Assembly: GCA_024760905.1 (NCBI GenBank)
Contig: CM045750.1
Coordinates: forward strand, 10,458,919 to 10,522,918
DNA length: 64,000 bases
DNA from: Plotosus lineatus
Taxonomy: Eukaryota > Chordata > Actinopteri > Siluriformes > Plotosidae
Direction of reading: 5' to 3'
The notes below the pieces were generated by a model that was not told the DNA's origin, searched no databases, and saw nothing but the letters and a program-made list of their open reading frames with translations. Made by a program: the position numbers and the translations under genes. This document shows, piece after piece, positions 36,452-64,000 of this stretch. Position 1 is the first letter of the stretch. Each line of letters starts with the position of its first letter.

Positions 36452-36931
36452 GTGTGAATTGAAAGAAACATTAAGGACATTCAAATATTATGATTTATAA
36501 TACAAGACTGTGATTATTGTTCGAGCTTAAGAGGCAGATCACTTGTAAGGAGAGGGGTGTTGATTTCTTAAACTGAATATTAAAAGGATTCTTTAGTCTA
36601 CGTTTTATATTGTGAGATTGAGGTACTGTATTTAATTTGTGTGATGAGTGCAGTTTGTCGGAAGACTTAGACATTTCAGCACCACGGAGAGCTCCGACTA
36701 TTTACAATAAGACACGTTGGAGGAGTCTCAAGTTCATAAGACTTCAGGTCTTGACAGGTTGATTGTTTGGGGAAATGAGATACTGTGAGAGTAGCAATGG
36801 AAGAATGCCTATTATTTCAAGATTTTTACTTCTTAACGAGAAGATTTAGGTAGAAAAGCTAAGTTTTAATTGATAGCCGTTAAAATTTTTTTATTCAATT
36901 TGTTTTGACTGCCATATTAAAATGTTCATCA
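35053..36931. other. Intergenic region between tyrosinase and GRM5
   Basis: Divergent spacer holding a (GT)n run (36137-36195) and a poly(T) run near 36420-36443. I see no open frame with protein similarity here. It should contain both promoters, and a non-coding first exon of GRM5 may lie within it. Confidence 0.5.
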
Positions 36932-37300
36932 GTTCATTTTCTGTACCCGCTTAATCCTAATTAGGGTCGCGGGGAGGCTGGCGCCCATCCCAGCCAACTT
37001 CGGGCGAGGGCAGAGTACACCCAGGACAGCTCGCCAGGCCATCGCAGGGCGGAAACACGCCGACGGCTTTGCAGCTACTCTTGTCGAAAGTCAGCAATGG
37101 TTCTTTTACATGAACCTCACACCATAGACAGTGAGAGACATGGCCGGCCTTTGATAACCCAGTTAGCTGCACTTGGGGGGGGGGGGGGGGGGGGGGGGTG
37201 ACAACCTTGTGAGTGACAACCTTGTGGAGAGTGGGAATCGAACCCCCAACCTTTTGGATCAGCGATCCAGCACCCTATACCACTAGACTACCACTGCCCC
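36932..37300 (-). mobile_element. S1 SINE just upstream of GRM5 exon 1
   Basis: Minus-strand copy with an expanded poly(G) run of about 24 (37175-37198) inside the C-rich spacer of the SINE. Confidence 0.75.
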
Positions 37301-37636
37301 ATTATTAAAATGTTATTTTAGTATTTAAAAAAAAAAACATACCATGATTTCAATGTTGTAGAAGTTTTTTTTTTTTTTTTTTTTAATTGTGATTTTTCTA
37401 AGAAGGAAAACAAATGAGACATATTGTAGCTCAGAAAACAGTTTTTAGCCATCTTTCTTTTTTTTTTTTTAAATTTGGACATCTCTTTCCCTTTAAATTT
37501 ATATCACAGAATAGAAGGTGGAGAGAACTCAGTCTTCTCCAGAGAATTTATTCATTGTCTTTTCTCTGTCTGAACTTTTTTCCCAATAACTGTTGCAGAT
37601 ACCATGATGAATCCACTTGCATTTGGCACTGACTGA

Positions 37637-54192
<16,556 letters not shown>

Positions 54193-54639
54193 TAACTGTC
54201 TAAAAATCAAAAAGAACTACATTTATGAAGTTGTATTAAAAGCCACCTACAGCTGATATACGTACTGTATAAAACTGATCTGTATATGTGCTCATATATA
54301 TAACAGGATATATCTTCGATATCATTGGTAGAAATGAAATAAGTTTCCTTGGATGAGAAAACAGGACACAAAGTAGAAGCAGCTCTTACCCAGAGTGACT
54401 TACAATTATCTGATTTTTATACAACTGAGGGTTAAGGGTCTTCCTCTGGGGCCCATTAGTGGTGATAGTGTTGATTGAACCACTGACCTTCAGATCAGTA
54501 ACCCATTGTCTTATCTACTACGCCATTACTGCACCTTTCAGTCCCCATATACACCCATTTCAACTGGTTTATCAATTCTACTCCATGAGCAATCTCCATG
54601 CTTGTCATGTGCACTCTTCTTCTTCAGTTGGTCAGGTCT

Positions 54640-54920
54640 CTTTTCTTCTTCTTCTTCTTCTTCTTCTTCTTTCGGATGTTCCCTTCAGGGGTCACCACAG
54701 TGATTCATCTGCCTCCATCTCACCCTATCCTCTGCATCTTCTTCTCTTACACCAACTACCTTCATGTCCTCCTTCACCACATCCATAAATCTCCTCTTTG
54801 GTCTTCCTCTAGGTCTTCTGTCTGGCAGTTCCAACTACAGCATCCTATTACCAATATATTCACTATCCCTACTCTGTACATGTCCAAACCATCTCACTCT
54901 AGCCTCTCTGACAGCCGTGA
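54640..54920 (-). mobile_element. 5'-truncated RTE-like LINE 3' fragment
   Basis: The minus strand carries the VREARVRWFGHVQSRDSEYIG end. A (CTT)n run (54639-54671) sits at its tail. It is related to 2146-2640 and 18146-18620. Confidence 0.7.
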
Positions 54921-55265
54921 GGGGGGGAAGGGGTCCAAAAGCCAGGATAAATGCAGAGGGTTGTGTCAGGAAGGGCATCCGAGGTAAAACATTTGCAAAA
55001 CTTGTTATGCGGCTCATCAATACGAATGGTCAGGTGAGACCACTAAATCATTCATCATTCAGGAGCAGCGTGTTATCACCTAACAAACTAGAACACATTA
55101 GTCAGAAATCTGACAAGTTATGTCACGTCATGTAGCTCACTTAACTAAAATTTTGTGTCTTGTGTCGTGAGAAATAGAGCATGCATGTGGATGAGTTGTC
55201 AGAGAAAAACAATCTCTCAGATTATGAACATCATATGTTTTTTCTGATTACAGCATCACTTAAAG

Positions 55266-55848
55266 CAGTGCTTTTCAAATAGTGGGGCGTGATGCGGGGG
55301 GGGGTGGGGGGGTGGGTGTATGACCCTGGGGAACATGCTTTTCTGGAATTGTGTACAAAAATTAAGTGTAATTGCACCTCCACTCCATTAGTTGGCAATG
55401 GCGCTCTCATTGTCACACTATGGTGTCGCGGTTTTTCGCACAAACGATGTGAAGTGCAGTAAACAACCCCTTAAGAAACAACACGGAAAAATTTCTAACA
55501 GGAACGAGCAGAAAGGTGGAGAGAGACGCTGATATTAAGACATAAATAAGTTGAATGAGATTAAATAAGGATGTATTTTTTTTCAGGCACATTGGTGCAC
55601 TTTAAATCTTTTCTGTTACAGATTAAAAAACAATGTTGATGAAGTTTTTCTTGAGTTTAAGTTGAACTATATTAATTTCTTTTTTGTTTTTAATCTTAAT
55701 GAAGATATAATGTTATGCAGAGGTGTACTAATAACAATTTTATAGACAAATACAGTAATACTATTTATAGTTGCTCGTGGGGCGGTGGTGGTGTGAAATG
55801 TTTTTTCTTCCTGGGGGGGGCGCCACAGAAAATAATTGCGAAGCACTG
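55266..55848 (+). mobile_element. hAT-like non-autonomous element, second copy
   Basis: Ends are cagtgctttt and the complement of gaagcactg. Flanks are acttaaag (55258-55265) and acttaaaa (55849-55856), with 7 of 8 matching. The right flank overlaps the TTAA of the next element. Confidence 0.85.
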
Positions 55849-55854
55849 ACTTAA

Positions 55855-56678
55855 AAGGTACCTGTACCCAAAATTTACAGCATTCAAAAAATATCCACTA
55901 TACTTTATTCTTAACTTTTAAACATCACGTGATGTCGGTAGTTTATTTATAAAGTCCACATTTCCTTTTCTTCTATATGACATTCCTTGCTCACGAAGGT
56001 TGAGCGCGCGGACATGTTGGCTTCTTTTCACCGGGGTTAAAGGTCATTGTGATGTAACATCGTTGACAGTCGTATCGCCAATTTCAGAATGTCAGTATAT
56101 TTTCCACAAGCAATTCATGTTCTTTACAACAATAGCACTCCTGATCGTTTTTTTTTTTTTGACGCACGCATTTTCCACAAGAGCGCCAAATATTTGCTGG
56201 TTGTTTGCTACGATTTTTCCCGTGTAAGAGCTTCTGACGACTCTCCAATATCGTCCTCCGAGTCGTCACTTTCCTGGTCCGATCTCACTAAATGTGGATA
56301 GTCTTTCTTCAGTGGTTCATATAAATAACCTTCGAATCCTTCTACGGAACTGTCTTCGTCCATGGTTAAAAAAATAAAGTACTATAATGTCTGTTTTTTT
56401 CCAAGTTTTCGTGAACTTGTGTTGTATATGTCAGGTATATAGCCTTACGTTTACATTGCAATCTCGCAGTTCCGGTCCAGGCTTTGTCAACAATATGACA
56501 TCACTTCAAATGCGCCCTTTTAAAACTCCTGTGCTCTGAAGCTTGACGTTAGTGAAGCCCTTAAATCGCTTTAAGCTGGTTTGTGAGAGAATATAATAAA
56601 CGCCGTATACGTGTTTTGTCACTAGCGATACACAATACATCAAATTAGGTATATGAGTGCTTTCACTACAAGTACCCT
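55855..56678 (-). mobile_element. Kolobok-like element bounded by TTAA
   Basis: It lies between TTAA at 55851-55854 and TTAA at 56679-56682. Ends are aaggtacctgta and the complement agggtacttgta, 12 bp with 2 mismatches. TTAA duplications and ends of this type are typical of Kolobok elements in fish. It contains the broken reading frame at 56084-56363. Confidence 0.65.
56084..56363 (-). pseudogene. Small gene remnant with P2X7-type cysteine motif
   Basis: The minus strand starts at 56363 with an acidic, Ser-rich segment (MDEDSSVEGFEGYLYEPLKK, then SDDSEDDIGESSE) and stops at 56208. In the next frame (56084-56269) it continues as RSCGKCVRQ and ECYCCKEHELL. The CGKC...CYCC spacing resembles the zinc-binding intracellular domain of P2X7 receptors, known also as a stand-alone domain in many fish proteins. 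One frameshift separates the two parts. It is not a P2X receptor, because no channel region is present. Its position inside a TTAA-bounded element suggests it is transposon cargo. Confidence 0.55.
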
Positions 56679-56699
56679 TTAAGGTCAAACTTTAAAGTA

Positions 56700-57775
56700 C
56701 TGTATTCTGACTACACAGCCTACAATGCATACAGTACTAGCAGATGGCATGGAGAGGATTCTGGTTAAGATAGAAAAGCACTTATTAAGAAAAAGACACT
56801 TTGAAACTTTAGATTTTTCCATTACAATATATACAGAAAGCTCACACACTCGGTTTAGGGCTGTTTCATGTGAGGATACCCAGCATCGTAATCTTCTTCA
56901 TCTTCATCCTTATTATCAGATAAATAGATAGAGTACATGCTAATCCCAGGGGGAAATTCACATTTTTTTAGATGACCATGATCATCTTCTTCTTCTTCTT
57001 CTTCTTCTTCTTCTTCATCACAGAGTCTAAGTTGTTGTGTATAGAGAATTGGGCCTAATTTCCTTCAAGATATTTTGCAGGCTTGAATTGATGAGATGCA
57101 CAAGAAGATCCAAAAGCAAAGGTTGACATACTTTTGCTACTCACTCTCACCCTTACTCACCCATTTTCTGAAATGCCTACTACTAGGGTCACATAGATGC
57201 CAGAGCCTATGTCAGCTGGCATTGTGGGAAAAGGCAGGGTACACTCTGAACAGCTTACCAGCCCACCACAGAACAATATACACAACCATTTACACTCCTA
57301 TCCACAATTATGGAAAATTCGGAACAGCCAGCTCCCCAAATGGACATGTGTTTGGACTCATTCATTCATTTTATGAACCACTAAAGCCTAATTAAGGTCA
57401 CGGGGAGGCTGGCGCCCATCTCAGCCAACTCTTGACGAGGGCAGTGTACACCCTGGACAGCTCAGCAGGCCATTTCAGGGTGATTTGGAACAGCCAATCA
57501 ACCTACTGTGCATGTTTTTTGGACTGTAGGAGGAAACTAGAGTACATGGAGGAAACCCACACAAGCACGGGGAGAACACGCAAACTCCATACAGAAATTA
57601 TTAAGTACAGTAGTTGAACCCACAACCTTCTTACTTGTGAGGTGGACATGTGAAGCACTCTGCCACCATGCCAGCCTCATAAATATGAAAGTACTTCATT
57701 TTTCCTCAACAAATAAACACACAAGTAAAATATTTCGTCTCATTTGTTCAATTCGGTTCTGCAGTCATATTTATG
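56700..57775. repeat. Intron stretch: (CTT)n and R2 repeats
   Basis: (CTT)n at about 56984-57016 and R2 copies at about 57130-57340 and 57355-57680. 56700-56980 is unassigned. Confidence 0.5.
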
Positions 57776-58459
<684 letters not shown>

Positions 58460-58798
58460 GGGGGCAGTGGTGGCCTAGTGGTATAGGGCGCTGGCTCGCT
58501 GATCCAAAGGTTGGGATGTTTGAGTCCCACTCTCCACAAGGTTGTCACTGTCCCCCCCCCAGTGCAGCTAACTGGGTTATCAAAGGCCGGCCATGTCTCT
58601 CACTGTCTATGGTGAGAGGCATGTAAAAGAACCATTGCTGACTTTCGACAAGAGTAGGCTGCAAAGCCGTCGGCGTGTTTCCGCCCTGCGGTGGCCTGGC
58701 GAGCTGTCCAGGGTGTACTCTGCCCTCGCCCAAAGTTGGCTGGGATGGGCGCTAGCCTCCCCGCGACCCTAATTAGGATTAAGCGGTTACAGAAAATG
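58460..58798 (+). mobile_element. S1 SINE, full length
   Basis: Head 'ggggcagtggtggcctagtg' and type II tail. An 11-bp duplication, ctttaaatata, lies before (58449-58459) and after (about 58805-58815). Confidence 0.85.
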
Positions 58799-58829
58799 AT
58801 TAACTTTAAATATATAAGTCATTCTTTTT

Positions 58830-59690
58830 CCAAGGTGCTAAATTCTAATTAGGGTCACGAGGAGGCTGGCGCCTATCTCAGCCGACTCTGGGCAAAAGTG
58901 AGGTACACCGTGGACAGCTCGCCAGACCGTCGGAGATTCAACACACACACACACACAACCATTCACACTCACACCTAGAGGTGATTTAGAACAGTCAATT
59001 AGCCTACTGTGCATGTTTTTGGACTGTGACAGGAAACCCATGCAAGCACCGGAAGAACGCGCAAATATCATTTACGGCGCCGTATTGGTGCATTAGTTAG
59101 CACACCTATAAGTCTGTTGGGTTTTTACACCCGAGCCTCATGGCTCATCAGGCCGGTTTCATCAGGCTTATCCCCGGTTTCCGTAGCGTGAAGCGACCAG
59201 GAGTTCAACTCCCCCTGAATGGGACGCTAGTCCATCACAGGTTACCTTCCCAGTATATTTTTACTGGTACCCATTTATACTGCTGGGTGAAAAGAGGCAC
59301 ACTTGTGGCTGAGACCTTGCCCAGAGGTCTTAGCACAGTGAGGGTCTCAGTGGGATTTGAACTCACAACCTCCCGATCATGAGCGCAGCACCCTAACCAC
59401 TATGCCACCGGCCCCACGGTTAGCACACCTGCCTTTCAGTAAGAAGGTTCGAGTGCCAAGCACAGGTCAGTCCCGTGTGTGGAGTTTGTGTGCTCTTCTC
59501 ATGTTCGTGTGGGTTACTCTGGGTACTTCAGTTTCCTCCCACAGACCAAAAATAATCACAGTAGGCTGACTGGTGGTTCCAAATTGTCCCTAGGTGTGAG
59601 AGTGAGTGTGAATGGTTGTATGTGTTTTGACTCAGCAATGGACAGAGCTATCCAGAGTGTACCCCACCTTCACCCACTTACCTTTTTGCT
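58830..59690. repeat. R2 dispersed repeat interrupted by an S2 SINE
   Basis: R2 segments at 58830-59107 and 59419-59690 are separated by the S2 copy at 59108-59418. Confidence 0.6.
59108..59418 (-). mobile_element. S2 SINE with 12-bp target duplication
   Basis: An exact duplication, gttagcacacct, flanks it at 59096-59107 and 59419-59430. The tRNA-like head is on the minus strand ending at about 59416. Confidence 0.9.
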
Positions 59691-61029
59691 CGTTCTAAAA
59701 TTAAGACATAGCACCAGATGGTGGGTGCCTTCACTGGAGATGCTCTGCCGGACCTATCGTACAAATATGTTTAGAAGAAGCAGCACGAAGGTCGAATCTG
59801 TAGCACATACTCGCTGTATTATATGATGAGCTATTCAAGCAGTTTTGACAAATAAGGAGCTGTGACATTACAAAGTGTTTACTGTTATTTGCCACTAGAC
59901 ATCCAGTAAGGATAGAAAAGAAACGATGGGGAATCGCTGGGGAAACTGTAACCAATCCCAGCTGATTTTGGACTAGAGGTGGGATACACCCTGAACTAGC
60001 TGCCAGTCTGTTGCAGACACAAACAACTATTCAAATTCACAGGAAATTAAGTTCTGCAACAAGCCTTTTAAACAAATAAGACCAGAGCGCAGCGTTTAGC
60101 TATAATGCACATCTCTGCGCAATTCTTCTCCTCTTCCGGCTGTCCATCCATCGATACGATGATGACTGCAACACAAGGAGAGTTAAGTCCTGCAAAACCG
60201 CACGTGGACCGCCAAGCCGGCGTGCGAACGGCAAAGTCGTCCGCAGGAACAACAAGCGAACCCTGTTACCTCCTCCTAGCACAGCGCCTTGCACAGTCGT
60301 TAAGCCCGGCGGTGTCATGCCCTCAACATTCTGTCTCAATGGACCTCCAAGTCTTATGCCAAGTGGTGCAAACTAGTGCCACAGACCTAGCCAAAATGGA
60401 GGTTGCCCCGCAGTGACACCTGACTTGCCTGGTGACGCCAACTGTTGGCCAAACCTGGTTCCTCCACTTGCCATCTGGTGATGCGCCATTGACCTAGAAG
60501 TTCCTCTGCCACAGAGCACCAAGGACATCCTGCTGCCAGCACCCTTGGAAGTAGTTTAAAGACATACCCTGGTCGGGTTTGAAATCAGAGTGCTTCTTCT
60601 CCTAGCTGGGCAACCCTCCCGGGTTAATGAGCCCCATCTGCCAGGTTTGAAAACAGAGTTTTCCTTCTCCTAGGTGAGCAGCCTTCCAGGGTTCACGAGT
60701 CCCACTTACCCAAAGCACTGGTTTTTATAGAACTCACCCACGCCCCTTCTCCTGTTAGTAGAAACAGCTCCGCCACGGGAAGGCCAGGAGCCAGACTCTG
60801 CACGAACACTTAATACTAAACATCATGCACAGTAATAGAGCAGTGATGATTGGGACTTGTTTTGCATCTACAGGAACTGGGCAAGTTTTAGTTGTAGAGT
60901 CCACCACAAACCGGTTTCTGAATGCTAGAGTATTCTCAAGCCATTTATTTGGTCTTCTGTCCGATGGCTGAAGCTCGGCTGCAATTGTGTGCTGAAACAA
61001 CAACGATAAGGTGGTGATCTTAGAACATG
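59691..61029. other. Unassigned GC-richer stretch with an internal tandem repeat
   Basis: 60100-60780 is richer in GC than its surroundings and may be an old transposon. I recognise no protein. Two imperfect copies of about 72 bases lie at about 60568-60640 and 60641-60715. Confidence 0.35.
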
Positions 61030-61175
61030 CTAGAGGGACTATGTCTCTCGGCTTGTCTGGGAACGCCTTGGTGTCCCTTCGGAAGAGCTGGTGGAAATGG
61101 CATGGGAGAAGGACATCTGGACCTCATTGCTTAGGCTACTGCCCCAACCCTGGATTAAGCAGAAGAAGATGAGAT
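61030..61175 (+). mobile_element. LINE 3' fragment, plus strand
   Basis: It reads [20 protein letters not shown] followed by LRLLPQPW, ending in a GATGAGATGA tail. Same family as 29780-30919. Confidence 0.75.
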
Positions 61176-61509
61176 GAGATGAACAACAATGATCCCAAGC
61201 ACATCAAAAAATCTGCAACTGTTAAAAACAATGAAAGACGTTGAAATGTCCAAGTCAAAGTCCAGACTTCAGGGTGATTGAAATGCTGTGGCACGAGATT
61301 TATAGAGCTATACAGAAATAAATGCTTTTAAATATCAGTGAACTAAAGCACAGTAGAATTTGCCAAAATTCCTCCACAACGATATGAGAGAATTTCACAG
61401 AAAAAAAAAAAACAGCTACTTCAAGTTATTCATTCATAATTTTGTTAAATAAATAATGATGCAGTTCATTATTTTGCAGTTAATTTGCACTTGAGGTAAG
61501 ATTTACATT

Positions 61510-61760
61510 CTAAGACTGGGCAATGGTACAGTAGTGGTCAGTATGTCCACCTCATGTACGAGAAAGTCCTGGTTTCCAGTCCCAGGCTTATCGAGAACAT
61601 TTCTGTGTGTTTTTAATTAGACTAATTAGCCGTCCTTATTTGATCCTCTGTTTGAGTGTTAGTGTAAATGGTTGGCAATGGGATGGACTGCCAAGCCGTT
61701 TGGGATGTACCCCTTCTTCACCCCAAGATTCTCTGATATAAAATTACATGGTTCATCAAA
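61510..61760. repeat. R2 dispersed repeat, diverged
   Basis: Recognisable 'ggtggtcagtatgtccacctc'-like and 'attagccgtcc' parts. Confidence 0.4.
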
Positions 61761-61857
61761 TAAATTATTAAATAATACCTAGTAAAGACCAGATCGATTT
61801 TTTAGGCTTTGAGACTTAAACCATAGAATTGAAAGAGGACCAGTCAGTCCTCAGTCA

Positions 61858-62345
61858 GTCATCTTCTTCCGCTTGATGCTGGGTCGGGTCACGCGGGCAG
61901 CAGGCATCAATCAATGAGGTCTAGATGTCCCTCTCCCCGGCCACTTCCTCCAGCACTTTCAGGGAGACCTTGAGGCATTTCCAGACTAGCTGCGAGACAT
62001 AGTCCCTCCAGGGTATTCTAGGTCGACCCCGAGATCTCTTCACAGTTGGACATGCCTGAAATACCACACCAGGAAGTTGTTCAGGATGCATTGAAATCAG
62101 ATGCACTCGCCAACTCAATTGGCTCCTCTCAACATTTATGAACAACAGTTACTCTCCTTTAAAAGGAATAAAATAAAATAAAATAAAATCTCCTGCCTGA
62201 TATTTGTAAATGGTGCAGTAGTTTCCCCACCCGTGCACAATTTAGAACTTTTAGTGATAGTGTCATGTCTGCCTCTCAATGCAGAGAAGCAGCAGTTCTA
62301 CTGCGAGCTCCTTCCGGATGGCTGAGCTTCTCACCCTAGGCGTAC
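61858..62345 (-). mobile_element. LINE 3' fragment, minus strand, split by a small insertion
   Basis: The minus strand carries RGRPRIPWRDYVSQLVW (61858-62130). The homology resumes at about 62270-62338. About 130-140 bases between cctctcaa repeats (about 62124-62132 and 62269-62278) interrupt it. Confidence 0.72.
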
Positions 62346-62966
62346 TTTCTTTCTCACATGACTGTATTGTATCCTCACATCAAAGCAGTTTGATGTCCTC
62401 ATTAATGCATTTTGGCTAATGACTGCAATGGGTCTTTAGTAAGCTCCATCTAAGTTCATCATTAGTGCTTTCAGAAACTGGGATTGTGGCACACGAGAAT
62501 AGTTGTAATGTTGTTTACTTTGTGTAGAGGATGAACTTTTAAAGAGCGTTTAGTTCAGAAAATGGTGTCATGGATGTTATCTAGATGGCCTGGTTTGATG
62601 TCGCAATGCTGCCATGCATGTGGAGGTGTGCGAGCAACAGTCTGTGATGTAGGCTCCAGGCAAATTCTAGGCGGACACGGGTTGAGCTATTTCCAAATAG
62701 TACGTTGGAATTTATTGAAAGTGGCAAAAAAATTTAATATTAATTGAGGCACTGCCTAAAAGTGGAGCTCCCTATAGATGTCTCTTGATAGATGGCCAGG
62801 CCATTTTTTTTGTTTGTTTGTTTTTGTTTTTTTACTTCTTGCTTGTTTTTTCTTCCTTTCTGATTTCTGATTTTATTTGTATTAAGTTCATGTTCTGTCA
62901 AGCTTCCGATTTCGGCGATTTCTCCATCAACATGTACTCTGCACTCATTTTCTGAACCGCTTAATC
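62346..62966. other. Intron stretch without recognised content
   Basis: No gene seen; T-rich near 62810-62850. It ends in the start of an R2 repeat (about 62943). Confidence 0.4.
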
Positions 62967-63590
62967 CAGGGATGTCCAATCTTCTCTACAAAGGGCCATT
63001 GTGGGTGCAGGTTTCATTTCAACCAAGTAGTAGCCACAGCTTCCAGCTGTTTCAATCATTAAAAAAACCAAACACTTGATTACACATTAGTAATTTAATT
63101 TTCAAGCCATTCTTAGTGAAACCACTTTAGCGTTGAAAGTTAGACTCAAATAGCATGAAAAGAAGGGAGACATGTAAAACAATTGCATCCAAAGCGCACA
63201 TATCCTTTTAAAATTTGTTGTTTGTTTTGGGGGCGGGTTGTTTTGTTTGAGTTTTTTTTACCAAATGATAGCTGTGTAGAACTTTTTTTTTTTTTTTTTT
63301 TGAATTCAATTACAGTAATTACAAATATCGGTGAAATTACAGTACTGGTAAAATTTTACAACAAGTTCCATTTTGAGATTTTAAAACAAGGTGGTCTTAC
63401 CAAGATGGCTGACACCCAGCTTCAAAACTGAAACATGCAATCAAACATTTTTCTGTTTTTTGTTTGTTTTTTAGATGAATGAATCAAACAAGTGGACACT
63501 GTGGCTACTGCTTTCTTTTTTTTTTTTTTTTTTTTTTTTTGGAGTAAAGCTTGCACCCACACTGGCTCTGGATAAAATTGGACATCCCTG
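62967..63590. mobile_element. hAT-like non-autonomous element inserted in R2
   Basis: The ends are perfect 14-bp inverted repeats, cagggatgtccaat. Flanks are gcttaatc (62959-62966) and gatcaatc (63591-63598), 6 of 8 matching. It splits an R2 copy that resumes at 63595. Confidence 0.75.
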
Positions 63591-63594
63591 GATC

Positions 63595-63815
63595 AATCCT
63601 ACTAGGGTAGCAGGGAAACTGTATAAATATCTCAGCTGAGACTGGGCAAAGGCACGGGATACCTTCAATAGCTTCCCAGACCATCACAGGGCAACACACA
63701 CACATAAGCACTCGCACTTCAGGGCAGTTTGGAACAGCCAACCTAATGTGCACATCTCAAACCCAGGACCTTTTTACTGTGAAGTGGACACACTGACCAC
63801 TACACCACTACGCCA
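63595..63815. repeat. R2 dispersed repeat, right part
   Basis: Continues the R2 copy started before 62966 and ends 'ccactacaccactacgccacc'. Confidence 0.55.
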
Positions 63816-63837
63816 CCCTCCAGAAATATATACAGTA

Positions 63838-64000
63838 CAGTGATCCCTCGCTACTTTGTGCTTCAGTTTCTGCGGCTTCAGTGCATCACGGGTTTTTCAA
63901 AAATATTCATCGAAAAATAAAAAAAAGGAAATTAAGGAAGAATAGGGGGAAAATGCCACAAAACAAGGCCAATTATGCAAAAAAAAAAAAAAAAAAAAAA
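63838..64000. mobile_element. Tigger/mariner-like element, cut by window edge
   Basis: Starts cagtgatccctcgctac after TA. Its 'aggaaattaaggaagaatag' block is the complement of the interior of 48414-48936. Confidence 0.7.

Noticed and set aside
59691..60780. Possible further GRM5 exon downstream of exon 2
   Set aside because: No frame here continues the receptor ligand domain (the expected SDGWADRY-type sequence is absent), and splice phases do not fit.

Overview
This is vertebrate genomic DNA, almost certainly from a ray-finned fish. It has large intron-containing genes with GT-AG introns. It also has a very dense mix of transposon families: tRNA-derived SINEs, RTE-like and L2-like LINEs, hAT, Tc1/mariner, Kolobok-like and P elements, plus long CA/GT microsatellites. 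The key landmark is tyrosinase lying head-to-head with metabotropic glutamate receptor 5. I recall this arrangement as conserved at the TYR-GRM5 locus of other vertebrates.

The left half is a tandem duplication of a block holding an importin-alpha gene (KPNA2/KPNA7-like) and tyrosinase, both on the minus strand. Unit A runs from about 1.83 to 17.6 kb and unit B from about 17.6 to 31.5 kb. In unit B both genes read through with every splice phase consistent: a 10-exon importin alpha of 499 residues (18966-23923) and a 5-exon tyrosinase of 533 or 546 residues (24670-34965). In unit A the importin copy has a 9-bp insertion that creates a stop codon. The tyrosinase copy is dead: it has no exon 1, exon 2 is split by a LINE, exon 4 is truncated without a splice acceptor, and a codon is missing at the CuB site. 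The same composite repeat is found left of A, between A and B, and right of B. That is the pattern expected from unequal recombination between repeats, with the right crossover in tyrosinase intron 1.

Unit A gained insertions after the duplication: a P-element-like transposon with a THAP-type first exon (8303-11673) in the old tyrosinase 3' UTR, an internally deleted Tc1 element inside it, the LINE in exon 2, and a SINE in an importin intron. Unit B gained a nest in its right-boundary SINE, where a hAT element holds a LINE with a 13-bp target duplication.

The right half (37.6-64 kb) is the start of GRM5 on the plus strand: exon 1 (37655-38339), a 15.6-kb intron, exon 2 (53942-54191), then intron to the window end. 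The introns hold an L2-like LINE with an inserted LTR and a hexamer minisatellite, two related hAT elements, a Kolobok-like element with a P2X7-type cysteine motif, Tigger-like elements and many SINEs. Repeat labels S1, S2, R2, R3 and H1 are local names used only here.
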